A DNA stretch of 55,392 bases from an uncultured bacterium. GTDB taxonomy: Bacteria > Bacillota > Clostridia > Lachnospirales > Lachnospiraceae. The first letter of the stretch is position 1. Every line of letters begins with the position of its first letter. The notes beneath the pieces are model-generated. The model was not told the origin of the DNA. It was given only the letters and a program-made list of their open reading frames with translations, and ran no database searches. Positions 37,024 through 44,163 of this stretch are shown piece after piece. The position numbers were made by a program, and so were the translations under genes. The DNA is taken from assembly GCA_947574055.1 (NCBI GenBank), contig CANPIC010000016.1:1-55392 (forward strand), read 5' to 3'.

Positions 37024-37480
37024 ATGGAAATGGGTATTTTTTCTGTATGTTCTGATCATCATACGACTGATCATATTCAAATACCCCTATGATGTGCTGC
37101 GTGATATTATGGCTACCTGGAAAAAGGACGTGGTATGGGAGGGGCTGGACACTGCCAATTTCACATTGTTTAAGACCATACGCATGTACATCCGATATTA
37201 CGACCGCCTGAACAGCTTTGAGAACCTGTTTGGCAATATACTGATTTTTGTCCCTTATGGTATGCTCTACCCACTGGCGTTTCCCGGCAGGAGAAACCGA
37301 TTCCTGTTTTTTCCTACAGTATTTTTATTCGTACTGGGAATCGAACTTTTCCAACTGCTCAGCGCCTTCGGCCAGTTCGACGTAGACGACATCCTCCTGA
37401 ACTGCCTGGGGGCAGTAATCGGAATTATTTTTATGATTGCAGTCTCAAAAATAAAGTGGTATGATATTCATAAGCATTGA
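37001..37480 (+). CDS. VanZ family protein
   Basis: A 159-aa membrane protein with four or five helices. NLFGNILIFVPYGMLYPL and ELFQLLSAFGQFDVDDILLN are the VanZ signatures. Start taken at the ATG at 37001 (AGGAG 6 nt upstream), overlapping the truA end by 23 nt; an in-frame ATG at 36986 is also possible. In enterococci VanZ gives low-level teicoplanin resistance; chromosomal homologues like this one have no proven role. Confidence 0.85.
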   Translation: MKIKESGKWKWVFFLYVLIIIRLIIFKYPYDVLRDIMATWKKDVVWEGLDTANFTLFKTIRMYIRYYDRLNSFENLFGNILIFVPYGMLYPLAFPGRRNRFLFFPTVFLFVLGIELFQLLSAFGQFDVDDILLNCLGAVIGIIFMIAVSKIKWYDIHKH

Positions 37481-37730
37481 GCAGTGCGGCCATGCGCGAA
37501 GGCAAAACGGCTGCATGCAGACGGATTTGCATTTGCGCATGGACATAAGGCGAAAGCCGAAACGAATCAATCCGTAAGGATTTATGAGTGCACTGCGGAG
37601 TAAAGGGGCAGGGAAAGCGAAGGCAAAACGGCTGCATGCAGACGGATTTGCATTTGCGCATGGCCATAAGGCGAAAACCGGAACGAATCAATCCGTAAGG
37701 ATTTATGAGTGCACTGCGGAGTAAAGGGAA
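37481..37730 (+). repeat. Tandem 121-bp foldable repeat after vanZ
   Basis: Two near-identical units, 37496-37616 and 37617-37730. Inside are CTGCATGCAG (palindrome), GGC-GAAA-GCC and AATCC-GTAA-GGATT (both GNRA tetraloop hairpins). CATGCGC/GCGCATG and an outer GCAGTGC (37481-37487)/GCACTGC (37590-37596) enclose most of unit 1. In unit 2 the GGC/GCC stem is weakened. It is non-coding in all frames as far as I can judge, and could be a dispersed repeat or an RNA. Confidence 0.75.
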
Positions 37731-37772
37731 ACGGATTCAGAGACAGTATGAAGCATTAAAGGAGAATAAAGG

Positions 37773-38159
37773 ATGAGGATTAACGGCATATATCCAACTT
37801 ATGTTTATAATACGAATCGCGTCAGTGCGAAGAGTCTGGGAAAGGTAGAAGCGATCCCGGATGACGCGCTGAGTGGAAAGACAGGGTATTCCAGTTCAGG
37901 AGAAAATACCAATCCGCTGCGTCCCGGAACCAGCAGGGATTTTGCGGGGATTGTGGCTTCTCAGATGGCTATGAGCAGGATGCGTGCGGCCAGGCTTATG
38001 AGACAACAGCCCATCTCCCAGACGGATGATATGCAGAAGGTACAAAACGACCAGGATGAGCAGGACATGATACAGCAGAGCCAGGGCGTACAGAGTGTTC
38101 AGCCGGAAGGAAACGGTGAGCAGAATACCATGAGCGTGGCAGCAATGTTGGGGGCATAA
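37773..38159 (+). CDS. Hypothetical protein
   Basis: A 128-aa soluble protein with AAAGGAG 10 nt before the ATG. I do not recognise a family. The first 20 residues (MRINGIYPTYVYNTNRVS) look conserved in style. The middle is Ser/Gly-rich, then a short helix ASQMAMSRMRAARLMRQQ, then a Gln-rich, repetitive tail (QNDQDEQDMIQQSQ). No signal peptide or membrane segment. It lies between the tandem repeat and another unknown gene 5 nt downstream, presumably cotranscribed. Confidence 0.6.
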   Translation: MRINGIYPTYVYNTNRVSAKSLGKVEAIPDDALSGKTGYSSSGENTNPLRPGTSRDFAGIVASQMAMSRMRAARLMRQQPISQTDDMQKVQNDQDEQDMIQQSQGVQSVQPEGNGEQNTMSVAAMLGA

Positions 38160-38164
38160 TAACG

Positions 38165-38503
38165 GTGAAGCATTTGGGAACGCGGGGAAACCGCAATGCC
38201 AATCAGTTTTCAGACAGTGTCAGGGGGCCGGAGTCCAACGAATTGTCCAGAGTCAGGGTAGACAATGAGGTGGAATTTTGTAAGGTCTATAATCTGAAGA
38301 TGAAAGAGGAAGTGGAAAAAATACTTCTGAAACATCGGATTTCTTATTATGTAAAGTGGCAGGAGCAGACATTTTTCAAGCGCATGTTTGATTCTGAAAC
38401 AAAGGAAAAGATTATATTTATTATCTGCATCCATGATACGGCTATTGAAGAGGCAAGAGAACTTGTCGGAGAAATGCAGGATGTGAAGATATTGATACCA
38501 TAG
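38165..38503 (+). CDS. Hypothetical protein
   Basis: A 112-aa protein from a GTG at 38165, 5 nt after the preceding gene. The start is uncertain because no clear ribosome binding site is seen. From residue 38 the sequence is structured (NLKMKEEVEKILLKHRISYYV, ending ARELVGEMQDVKILIP). The pattern of helix, strand, helix, strand recalls small alpha/beta domains of the DUF2007 type, but the match is weak. A terminator follows directly. Confidence 0.55.
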   Translation: MKHLGTRGNRNANQFSDSVRGPESNELSRVRVDNEVEFCKVYNLKMKEEVEKILLKHRISYYVKWQEQTFFKRMFDSETKEKIIFIICIHDTAIEEARELVGEMQDVKILIP

Positions 38504-38544
38504 CGTCTGTTTTCCGGAGAAAATCCGGAACAGACGCTTTTTTT
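38502..38544 (+). terminator. Rho-independent terminator
   Basis: AGCGTCTGTTTTCCGGA (38502-38518) pairs with TCCGGAACAGACGCT (38524-38538), followed by seven T. Confidence 0.9.
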
Positions 38545-38593
38545 GTATGGACAACATATTTTCGTATGCCATGACAGGTTTGCGCATGCAATA

Positions 38594-38965
38594 TTAGTTG
38601 TCATAGTCAATCGTCCAGGCCGTGTCATCGTATCGGATGGCAATCAGGATTTGTGCGTCTTTTGTGAAATCATCCGTAAATTCGCGGGCATGTTCTTCTC
38701 CTTGCTGATCGACAAAGGAAACAGTATAGACATAATCATTGGCAGGATCAATCGTGAAGTAGCAAATTTGCGTATCCTGAATTGCGTCAGGAGAAACCGC
38801 AATGGTTTGTCCCAAGTGAGTAATTGTCGTATTTGTGATTTCTTGTGTGGCGTAGTTGGTGATAATCAGATTCCCGTCCTGATGTGAGACAGTATGATCT
38901 GCTGCGCCGCAACCGGTAAACAAAAGAATCGTAATACTGCTGAAAAGCAAACATAGTTTTTTCAT
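38594..38965 (-). CDS. Putative lipoprotein
   Basis: A 123-aa secreted protein. Signal peptide MKKLCLLFSSITILLFTGC ends in a lipobox (LFTGC, Cys19), so it should be anchored to the outer face of the membrane. The mature part is a small beta-rich domain (NLIITNYATQEITNTTI to AIRYDDTAWTIDYDN) that I cannot assign to a family. GGGAGA lies 8 nt before the ATG. Single-gene unit. Confidence 0.7.
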   Translation of the reverse strand: MKKLCLLFSSITILLFTGCGAADHTVSHQDGNLIITNYATQEITNTTITHLGQTIAVSPDAIQDTQICYFTIDPANDYVYTVSFVDQQGEEHAREFTDDFTKDAQILIAIRYDDTAWTIDYDN

Positions 38966-39277
38966 AATGTGAATCTCCCTCTTCTGTTATTTTTCCATCT
39001 ATGTATGGATCCTGGGTTTGGTAAGCCGGGCAGTGCATCCGCGGCTTTACCAGGTACGGAATTGTCTGTGTTCCCCTTGTGGGAAGCAGCACTGATTTGC
39101 ACGGCCTGCTTAAAGTTGCCCCTGTATTGATGGCATTGGTATTATTATAGGCCTGCGGTCAAATGGTTGCAAGAGATAGTTTCTGCCTCCATACATGTTA
39201 GAGCGTGTTTGAAAAATCATTCCTGTCATCTGTACGCCCCATTTTGCGTGATATTTGTGCCGCCTCTATATTTTCTA
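38966..39277. other. Intergenic stretch without recognised gene
   Basis: About 310 bp between the lipoprotein gene (minus) and the arsR promoter (plus). I see no gene, strong hairpin or repeat. The minus-strand part must contain the lipoprotein promoter, which I could not place with confidence. Confidence 0.4.
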
Positions 39278-39305
39278 TTGACAAGAGGGTGCAACATGTT
39301 ATAAT
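39278..39305 (+). promoter_or_regulatory. Promoter of arsR-metal ATPase operon
   Basis: TTGACA (39278-39283), 16-nt spacer, TATAAT (39300-39305). Predicted transcription start near 39312. Confidence 0.8.
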
Positions 39306-39309
39306 GAAT

Positions 39310-39329
39310 ATATGAACAATCATTCATAT
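39310..39329 (+). promoter_or_regulatory. ArsR/SmtB-type operator
   Basis: ATATGAA-N6-TTCATAT, a perfect imperfect-centre palindrome like known SmtB/CadC/ZiaR operators. It overlaps the transcription start just after the -10 box, ideal for repression by the ArsR protein encoded next. Confidence 0.75.
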
Positions 39330-39356
39330 GACAAAACGAAAAAGGAGGATGAAAGA

Positions 39357-39722
39357 TTGCAGGAAGACGAGAATATGATAGAACAGTGTGCATGTATCCA
39401 TGTGCATGAAGAGTTAAAGGGGCAGATACAGGGAAAAATCCCGGAAGAGGGAAAACTGAATGCGCTGGCGTCGTTTTTCAAAGTATTCGGGGATGTAACA
39501 CGCATACGCATTTTATATGCCCTGCTCTGTTCTGAGATGTGTGTATGTGATCTGGCGCAGGTACTGGATATGACCCAGTCGGCTATCTCCCACCAACTGC
39601 GCTATCTGAAACAGATGGCACTGGTAAAAAATCGCAGGGAAGGAAAGACAGTATTCTATTCCCTTTCCGACGACCATATTTCATCCATACTCAGCCAGGG
39701 CATGGAACATATAGAAGAATAA
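39357..39722 (+). CDS. ArsR/SmtB family metal-sensing repressor (CadC/CzrA type)
   Basis: A winged-helix repressor of 121 aa from the TTG at 39357, which has AAAGGAGG 8 nt upstream. ATGs at 39312 and 39330 lie on the operator and at the transcription start, so they are poor starts. Metal ligands are visible: N-terminal CACIHVH and the alpha-3 motif MCVCDLAQVL. Then the recognition helix TQSAISHQLRYLKQM. The CxC sets suggest Cd/Pb/Zn sensing. It would repress the HMA protein and ATPase downstream and release DNA when metal binds. Confidence 0.85.
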   Translation: MQEDENMIEQCACIHVHEELKGQIQGKIPEEGKLNALASFFKVFGDVTRIRILYALLCSEMCVCDLAQVLDMTQSAISHQLRYLKQMALVKNRREGKTVFYSLSDDHISSILSQGMEHIEE

Positions 39723-39727
39723 AAAAA

Positions 39728-39823
39728 CAGCATCGAAGCGAAAAGAGCCTGGAATGATTTACGGACGAGAAAGCGTCCGGAAAAGATTCCGGAGAAAGGG
39801 CTCTTGGAGAAGAGATGCGGAAC
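39728..39823 (+). ncRNA. Candidate cis-regulatory RNA between arsR and HMA gene
   Basis: Same architecture as the terD1 elements. P1 is GCATC (39730-39734) with GATGC (39814-39818), P2 is AGAGCC (39744-39749) with GGCTCT (39799-39804), P3 is GGAAT (39751-39755) with ATTCC (39786-39790), and P4 is CGGACG with CGTCCG. The joining GGAGAAAG matches GGTGAAAG of the Ter copies. It has CA before P1 and GGAAC after it, ending 7 nt before the GGAG of the HMA gene. Stem sequences differ while pairing is kept. Confidence 0.55.
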
Positions 39824-39841
39824 TGGAATAGGAGAATAAAA

Positions 39842-40063
39842 ATGACAAAGACATATATTTTGGAAGATCTGGATTGTGCACATTGTGCGGGTAAAATTGA
39901 AGCGGAGGTGGCAAAGCTGGAAGGGGTCAGCCGCAGCGTGGTGACTTTGCTGACACAGAAGCTGGTGGTGGACATTGAGGACGGAAAGGCGGGGACACTG
40001 ACGAAAGCAGTGAAGAAAATTGTCAAAAAATATGAACCGGACGTAACGGTGATTGAGAAGTAG
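39842..40063 (+). CDS. Heavy-metal-associated (HMA) domain protein
   Basis: A 73-aa ferredoxin-like metal carrier. The metal site is DCAHCAGKIE (CxxC variant at residues 13-16). Starts at MTKTYILEDL with GGAG 7 nt upstream. It is encoded 12 bp before the P1B ATPase, which lacks its own N-terminal HMA domain, so it likely acts as the detached metal-binding domain or chaperone of that pump. Confidence 0.9.
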   Translation: MTKTYILEDLDCAHCAGKIEAEVAKLEGVSRSVVTLLTQKLVVDIEDGKAGTLTKAVKKIVKKYEPDVTVIEK

Positions 40064-40075
40064 GAGTACAGTATT

Positions 40076-41956
40076 ATGACAAAGAAATTAAAGAAGCGGC
40101 TTTACCGGATACTCGGTGGTCTGGCGTTATTTGTGGCGGCACTCATTCTGGAAGGGGTTGTGGGAGAACAGTATCCCAACATGGTACTGCTGGCATTTCT
40201 GGCGGCTTTCTTTGTCAGCGGCGGCGATGTGCTGAAAAAAGCAGCCATGAATATAACAAAAGGGCAGGTGTTTGACGAAAACTTCCTGATGATGATTGCC
40301 ACGGTAGGGGCATTTCTGGTGGGGGAGTATCCGGAAGGGGCAGCGGTGATGCTGTTTTACCAGGTGGGAGAATGGTTTCAGGCTTATGCGGTCAATCAGT
40401 CCCGCAAGTCTATCCGTGAGTTGATGGATATCCGGCCTGACAGTGCCCGTGTACTGCGCGGCGGTGAGGCGGTGGAAGTAGCACCGGAGGAAGTGAGACC
40501 GGGGGAACTGATCGTGGTTAAGCCGGGAGAGCGTATCCCACTGGATGGTGTGCTGGAAAAAGGGGAGACGGCTCTGGATACGATGGCGCTGACCGGAGAG
40601 AGCCTGCCCAGAGAAGCGGGCACCGGCGATGAAGTAATCAGCGGCAGCGTCAATATTTCCGGCGTGATAGAGATAAGGGTGACAAAGGAATTTGGGGAAT
40701 CGACAGTTTCCAGAATCCTGGAACTGGTGGAAAATGCCGGCAGCCGTAAATCAGAGAGTGAGAATTTTATTTCACGTTTTGCCCGTATCTATACGCCGGC
40801 GGTTGTGATACTGGCAGTGCTGCTTGCGCTTCTTCCGCCGCTGTTTCTTGGAGGGAACTGGAACACATGGATATACAGAGCTTTGTCGTTTCTGGTGGTG
40901 TCCTGTCCCTGTGCGCTTGTGATCTCCATTCCTCTCAGCTTTTTCGGCGGCCTGGGTGGTGCCAGTAAGAGTGGCATACTGATCAAAGGCAGCAATTATC
41001 TGGAGGCTCTTTCCCGGGCAGAGGTCGTGGTGATGGATAAAACCGGGACGCTGACCAAGGGAAATTTTGCCGTGAGCCGGATTGTGGCGGTCTCCTCGGA
41101 CGAACGGCTGCTGGAACTGGCAGCTTATGCGGAAAGCGGCTCCAACCATCCGATCTCCCTGTCCCTGCAACTGGCTTATGAGCAGCGAAGCGGGAAAAAG
41201 ATCGACACAGCCAGGATCACACAAATGGAAGATACGGCGGGATTTGGCGTCAGCGCCATGATCGACGGACAGCGTGTGATCGCGGGGAATTTACGCCATA
41301 TGGAACAAAACGGCATCTCCTGCAAGGCGGCAGAAGAGATCGGGACTGTTGTCTATGTGGCCTGTGATGGCGACTATCTGGGATATCTTGTGATTGCAGA
41401 TGAGATCAAAGCAGACGCTGCTGCGGCAGTGCGAAAACTGTTTGCAACAGGGGTGCGCGATGTGGTCATGCTGACCGGAGACAGGGAAGAGACTGCGCAG
41501 GCAGTAGCCCGGGAGGTGGGCATCAGTCATGTGTATGCCCAGCTGCTGCCGGGGGATAAAGTGGACCGCATGGAAGCACTGATGCAGACGAGAAACGGAG
41601 ACGGTAAGCTGGTATTTGTGGGAGACGGCATGAATGATGCGCCGGTGCTGGCCCGTTCCGATATCGGCATCGCCATGGGCGGCCTGGGAAGCGACGCAGC
41701 CATTGAGGCGGCAGATGTGGTCATCATGACTGATGAGCCGTCCAAAATCGCCAAAGCCATTGAGATCTCACGTCGGACGCTGAGGATTGTCAAACAAAAT
41801 ATTGTATTTGCCATTGGCGTCAAAATACTGATCCTCATTCTGGCGGCCTGCGGTATGGCTTCCATGTGGGCGGCAGTGTTCGGTGATGTGGGGGTGGCAA
41901 TGATCGCTATTTTAAATGCCATGCGTGTACTGAAAGTAAGAGGGCAGGACGGGTGA
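40076..41956 (+). CDS. Heavy metal translocating P-type ATPase (Zn/Cd/Pb type)
   Basis: A 626-aa P1B ATPase. Membrane CPC motif in VVSCPCALVIS, phosphorylated D321 in VMDKTGTLTKG, HP motif in SGSNHPISLSL, hinge VGDGMNDAPVLARSDIG. With CPC, the ending AILNAMRVLKVRG and a CadC-like regulator upstream, it belongs to the CadA/ZntA Zn2+/Cd2+/Pb2+ export group. There is no N-terminal metal-binding domain; the separate HMA protein supplies it. The stop overlaps the next start by 4 nt (GTGA). Confidence 0.92.
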   Translation: MTKKLKKRLYRILGGLALFVAALILEGVVGEQYPNMVLLAFLAAFFVSGGDVLKKAAMNITKGQVFDENFLMMIATVGAFLVGEYPEGAAVMLFYQVGEWFQAYAVNQSRKSIRELMDIRPDSARVLRGGEAVEVAPEEVRPGELIVVKPGERIPLDGVLEKGETALDTMALTGESLPREAGTGDEVISGSVNISGVIEIRVTKEFGESTVSRILELVENAGSRKSESENFISRFARIYTPAVVILAVLLALLPPLFLGGNWNTWIYRALSFLVVSCPCALVISIPLSFFGGLGGASKSGILIKGSNYLEALSRAEVVVMDKTGTLTKGNFAVSRIVAVSSDERLLELAAYAESGSNHPISLSLQLAYEQRSGKKIDTARITQMEDTAGFGVSAMIDGQRVIAGNLRHMEQNGISCKAAEEIGTVVYVACDGDYLGYLVIADEIKADAAAAVRKLFATGVRDVVMLTGDREETAQAVAREVGISHVYAQLLPGDKVDRMEALMQTRNGDGKLVFVGDGMNDAPVLARSDIGIAMGGLGSDAAIEAADVVIMTDEPSKIAKAIEISRRTLRIVKQNIVFAIGVKILILILAACGMASMWAAVFGDVGVAMIAILNAMRVLKVRGQDG

Positions 41957-42510
41957 GAACAGCAGTATTGTCCCTTTGTCTGACAGAAGATGAGCAGAGA
42001 GAGCTGGCAGAGAGATACCATTTTGATCAGGCAGGACTGGCCCGGATGACGATATTATATCAGGCAGTCCTGCCCCTGCTGCGTCCGCAGACCTGCTTTA
42101 CCATACGGGAACAAAAGGTATTTTGTGTGGTGACTCTGGGAGCAGGGATTGATCAGATACAGGAGAAGTGCAGCCGGGAAGGTGCGTTGCTGGATGCCTA
42201 TATTCTGGACTGCATCGGCAGTTTTTTGCTGGAAAAAGCGTATCAACAGATCAATATGCTGGTTTTTAAGGAGAGCGGGCTCTTTTTGCAGGGTCTTTCG
42301 TTTCCCGGTTCCGACCTGCCGATTACAAAAATGCAGGAAATCCTGCAAAATTTGACAAATAAATTGGAAAAATTACCCATTTCCTGCAACATGGCCTGCG
42401 TACTGACACCGAAAAAGAGTGTGGTATTTATGGCCGGTCTGGGAGAAAAACGACAGGACTGTGGCATCTGTGCCATGTGCAGCCGGGTGGATTGCGAGAA
42501 CAGACGATGA
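41953..42510 (+). CDS. MetH activation-domain-like corrinoid protein
   Basis: A 185-aa protein starting at a GTG that overlaps the ATPase stop. The region FKESGLFLQGLSFPGSDLPI followed by LTPKKSVVFMAGL, and the closing DCGICAMCSRVDCENRR with four Cys, match proteins called vitamin B12-dependent methionine synthase activation domain proteins. These bind or reactivate corrinoid. The next gene (cobalamin adenosyltransferase) overlaps by 4 nt, which supports a corrinoid role. The Cys set may hold an iron-sulfur cluster. Confidence 0.65.
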   Translation: MRTAVLSLCLTEDEQRELAERYHFDQAGLARMTILYQAVLPLLRPQTCFTIREQKVFCVVTLGAGIDQIQEKCSREGALLDAYILDCIGSFLLEKAYQQINMLVFKESGLFLQGLSFPGSDLPITKMQEILQNLTNKLEKLPISCNMACVLTPKKSVVFMAGLGEKRQDCGICAMCSRVDCENRR

Positions 42511-43025
42511 TTCAACTCTATTGCGGAGACGGAAAAGGAAAAACGACAGCCGCCGTGGGAGCGGCGATCAGAGCGGCAGGGAGGGGCCGCCTGGTTTTGT
42601 TTGCGCAGTTTATGAAAGGACAGGAGAGCGGCGAACTTATGATACTGCGGGGCCTGCAACAGATCCGGGTGCTGCACAGTGATCGCACATTTCCCTTTTA
42701 TCGTGAGATGACAGAGGGGCAGAAGAAGGAACTGCGATTGTTTCATGACCGGATGCTGCAAGAGGTACAAACGGCATTACTTCGGAAAGAGGCGGATTTT
42801 GTCATATTGGATGAGATCACGCACGCCAGCCGTTTACATATGGCTGATGAAAAGCTGCTGCAACGGGTGCTGGAACTCGGAAAGGGGCCGGAGAGGGAGA
42901 TTTTGCTGACGGGCAGGGAGCCGACAATGCAAATGTGGGAAGTCAGTGATTATATATCGGAGATCAGAAATGTCAGGCATCCATACGCCGGAGGGATTAC
43001 GGCGAGAACCGGGGTGGAGCGGTGA
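42507..43025 (+). CDS. cobO: Cob(I)yrinic acid a,c-diamide adenosyltransferase (CobO/BtuR type)
   Basis: A 172-aa enzyme with the P-loop CGDGKGKTTAAVGAA at its N-terminus, QFMKGQESGEL, and DEITHASRLHMADE (the Walker B equivalent). It transfers adenosyl from ATP to cobalt(I) corrinoid to make the coenzyme form. Start ATG at 42507 overlaps the previous stop (ATGA). The last gene of the metal/corrinoid operon; why it is linked to a Zn/Cd exporter is not evident. Confidence 0.85.
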   Translation: MIQLYCGDGKGKTTAAVGAAIRAAGRGRLVLFAQFMKGQESGELMILRGLQQIRVLHSDRTFPFYREMTEGQKKELRLFHDRMLQEVQTALLRKEADFVILDEITHASRLHMADEKLLQRVLELGKGPEREILLTGREPTMQMWEVSDYISEIRNVRHPYAGGITARTGVER

Positions 43026-43118
43026 GTGCGGAAGCGCTTGACCGGCCGGCCCGGGTTGTGAGAGAATGAAAGAAAACAGGTTGCAGGCACAGGAGGTATC
43101 TGCAGGGAAGGAGAAGGT

Positions 43119-44087
43119 ATGAATCCATATATCGGGCATGAGAGTCAGTTCTACGGAGTGGAAGAGCATCGGCTTGTGGGAGGCAAAGGAGACGGCATGC
43201 GCCTTTTACAGGTCAGGAATGGGAAGGGACTGGAATTTACGGTGACGCCAGACCGGTGCGCGGATATTTCCAGACTGTGTTTCCGGGGGATGAATATGGG
43301 GTATTTTTCACCCTGTGGTTATGTGGCGCCGGCTTATTATGATGATAAGGGAGACGGTTTTTTAAAATCGTTTTACAGCGGTTTTCTGACAACCTGTGGT
43401 CTGACCGCAGTGGGGACACCCTGCGAGGATGCGGGGGAGGTGCTGCCGCTGCATGGTACGGTTTCCCATATTCCGGCGGAACATATTTACTGGGAAGCAG
43501 ATGAGACAGAGATCCGTATTCATGCCAGGATATGCGATGAGCGTATTTTTTCACATAAACTTATGCTGAACCGCACAATCATCTGTTCTTTGCAGGAAAA
43601 TAAATTTACGATAAAAGATACCATCGTCAATCGGGGGGACACGGAGAGTCCGGTGATGATTCTGTATCATATGAATATGGGGTATCCCCTGCTCAGTGAA
43701 AAGGCGGTGGTAAAGATTCCGTCCGTCAGTGTGGTACCGCGCAATGAGCGGGCGGCGCAGGGGCTGGATTCCTGGAGTGAGATGCTGCCGCCGCAGAAGC
43801 AGTTTGAGGAGCAGTGCTATTATCACAGCTTTGACCATAAGGGCCGGGCATCCATTTTCAATCCGGAGATCGGACAGGGGCTGGAAATTACCTTTGATGC
43901 GGACAGTCTGAAATGTTTTACGGAGTGGAAGATGATGGGGCAGCGTGATTACGTACTGGGGCTGGAACCGGGTAACTGTACACCGGACGGGCGTGACAGA
44001 GTACGGGAAGCAGGTGATTTGACGGTATTGGCGCCGGGGGAATGTGTGTCTTATGAAGTACAGGTGGCGATGATGACACAGGACTGA
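43119..44087 (+). CDS. DUF4432 family, aldose 1-epimerase-like protein
   Basis: A 322-aa beta-sandwich protein of the galactose mutarotase superfamily. It shows GLEFTVTPDRCADISRL near residue 38, LPLHGTVSHIPAEHIYW (catalytic-type His), LYHMNMGYPLL, and EWKMMGQRDYVLGLEPGN. Likely interconverts anomers or epimers of a sugar; substrate unknown. AAGGAGAAGG precedes the ATG. It lies at the head of a sugar-sensing and uptake locus. Confidence 0.85.
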   Translation: MNPYIGHESQFYGVEEHRLVGGKGDGMRLLQVRNGKGLEFTVTPDRCADISRLCFRGMNMGYFSPCGYVAPAYYDDKGDGFLKSFYSGFLTTCGLTAVGTPCEDAGEVLPLHGTVSHIPAEHIYWEADETEIRIHARICDERIFSHKLMLNRTIICSLQENKFTIKDTIVNRGDTESPVMILYHMNMGYPLLSEKAVVKIPSVSVVPRNERAAQGLDSWSEMLPPQKQFEEQCYYHSFDHKGRASIFNPEIGQGLEITFDADSLKCFTEWKMMGQRDYVLGLEPGNCTPDGRDRVREAGDLTVLAPGECVSYEVQVAMMTQD

Positions 44088-44163
44088 CAGTCTGGCAGAA
44101 CATGTGGCAAAAGCCCGGAGACAGTACGGAAACCGGCAGGCAAAAGACGGAGAAGAGCAGGCA

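Noticed and set aside
37481..37730. CRISPR or tandem coding repeat after vanZ
   Set aside because: Only two long units with no spacers, and no open frame across them.
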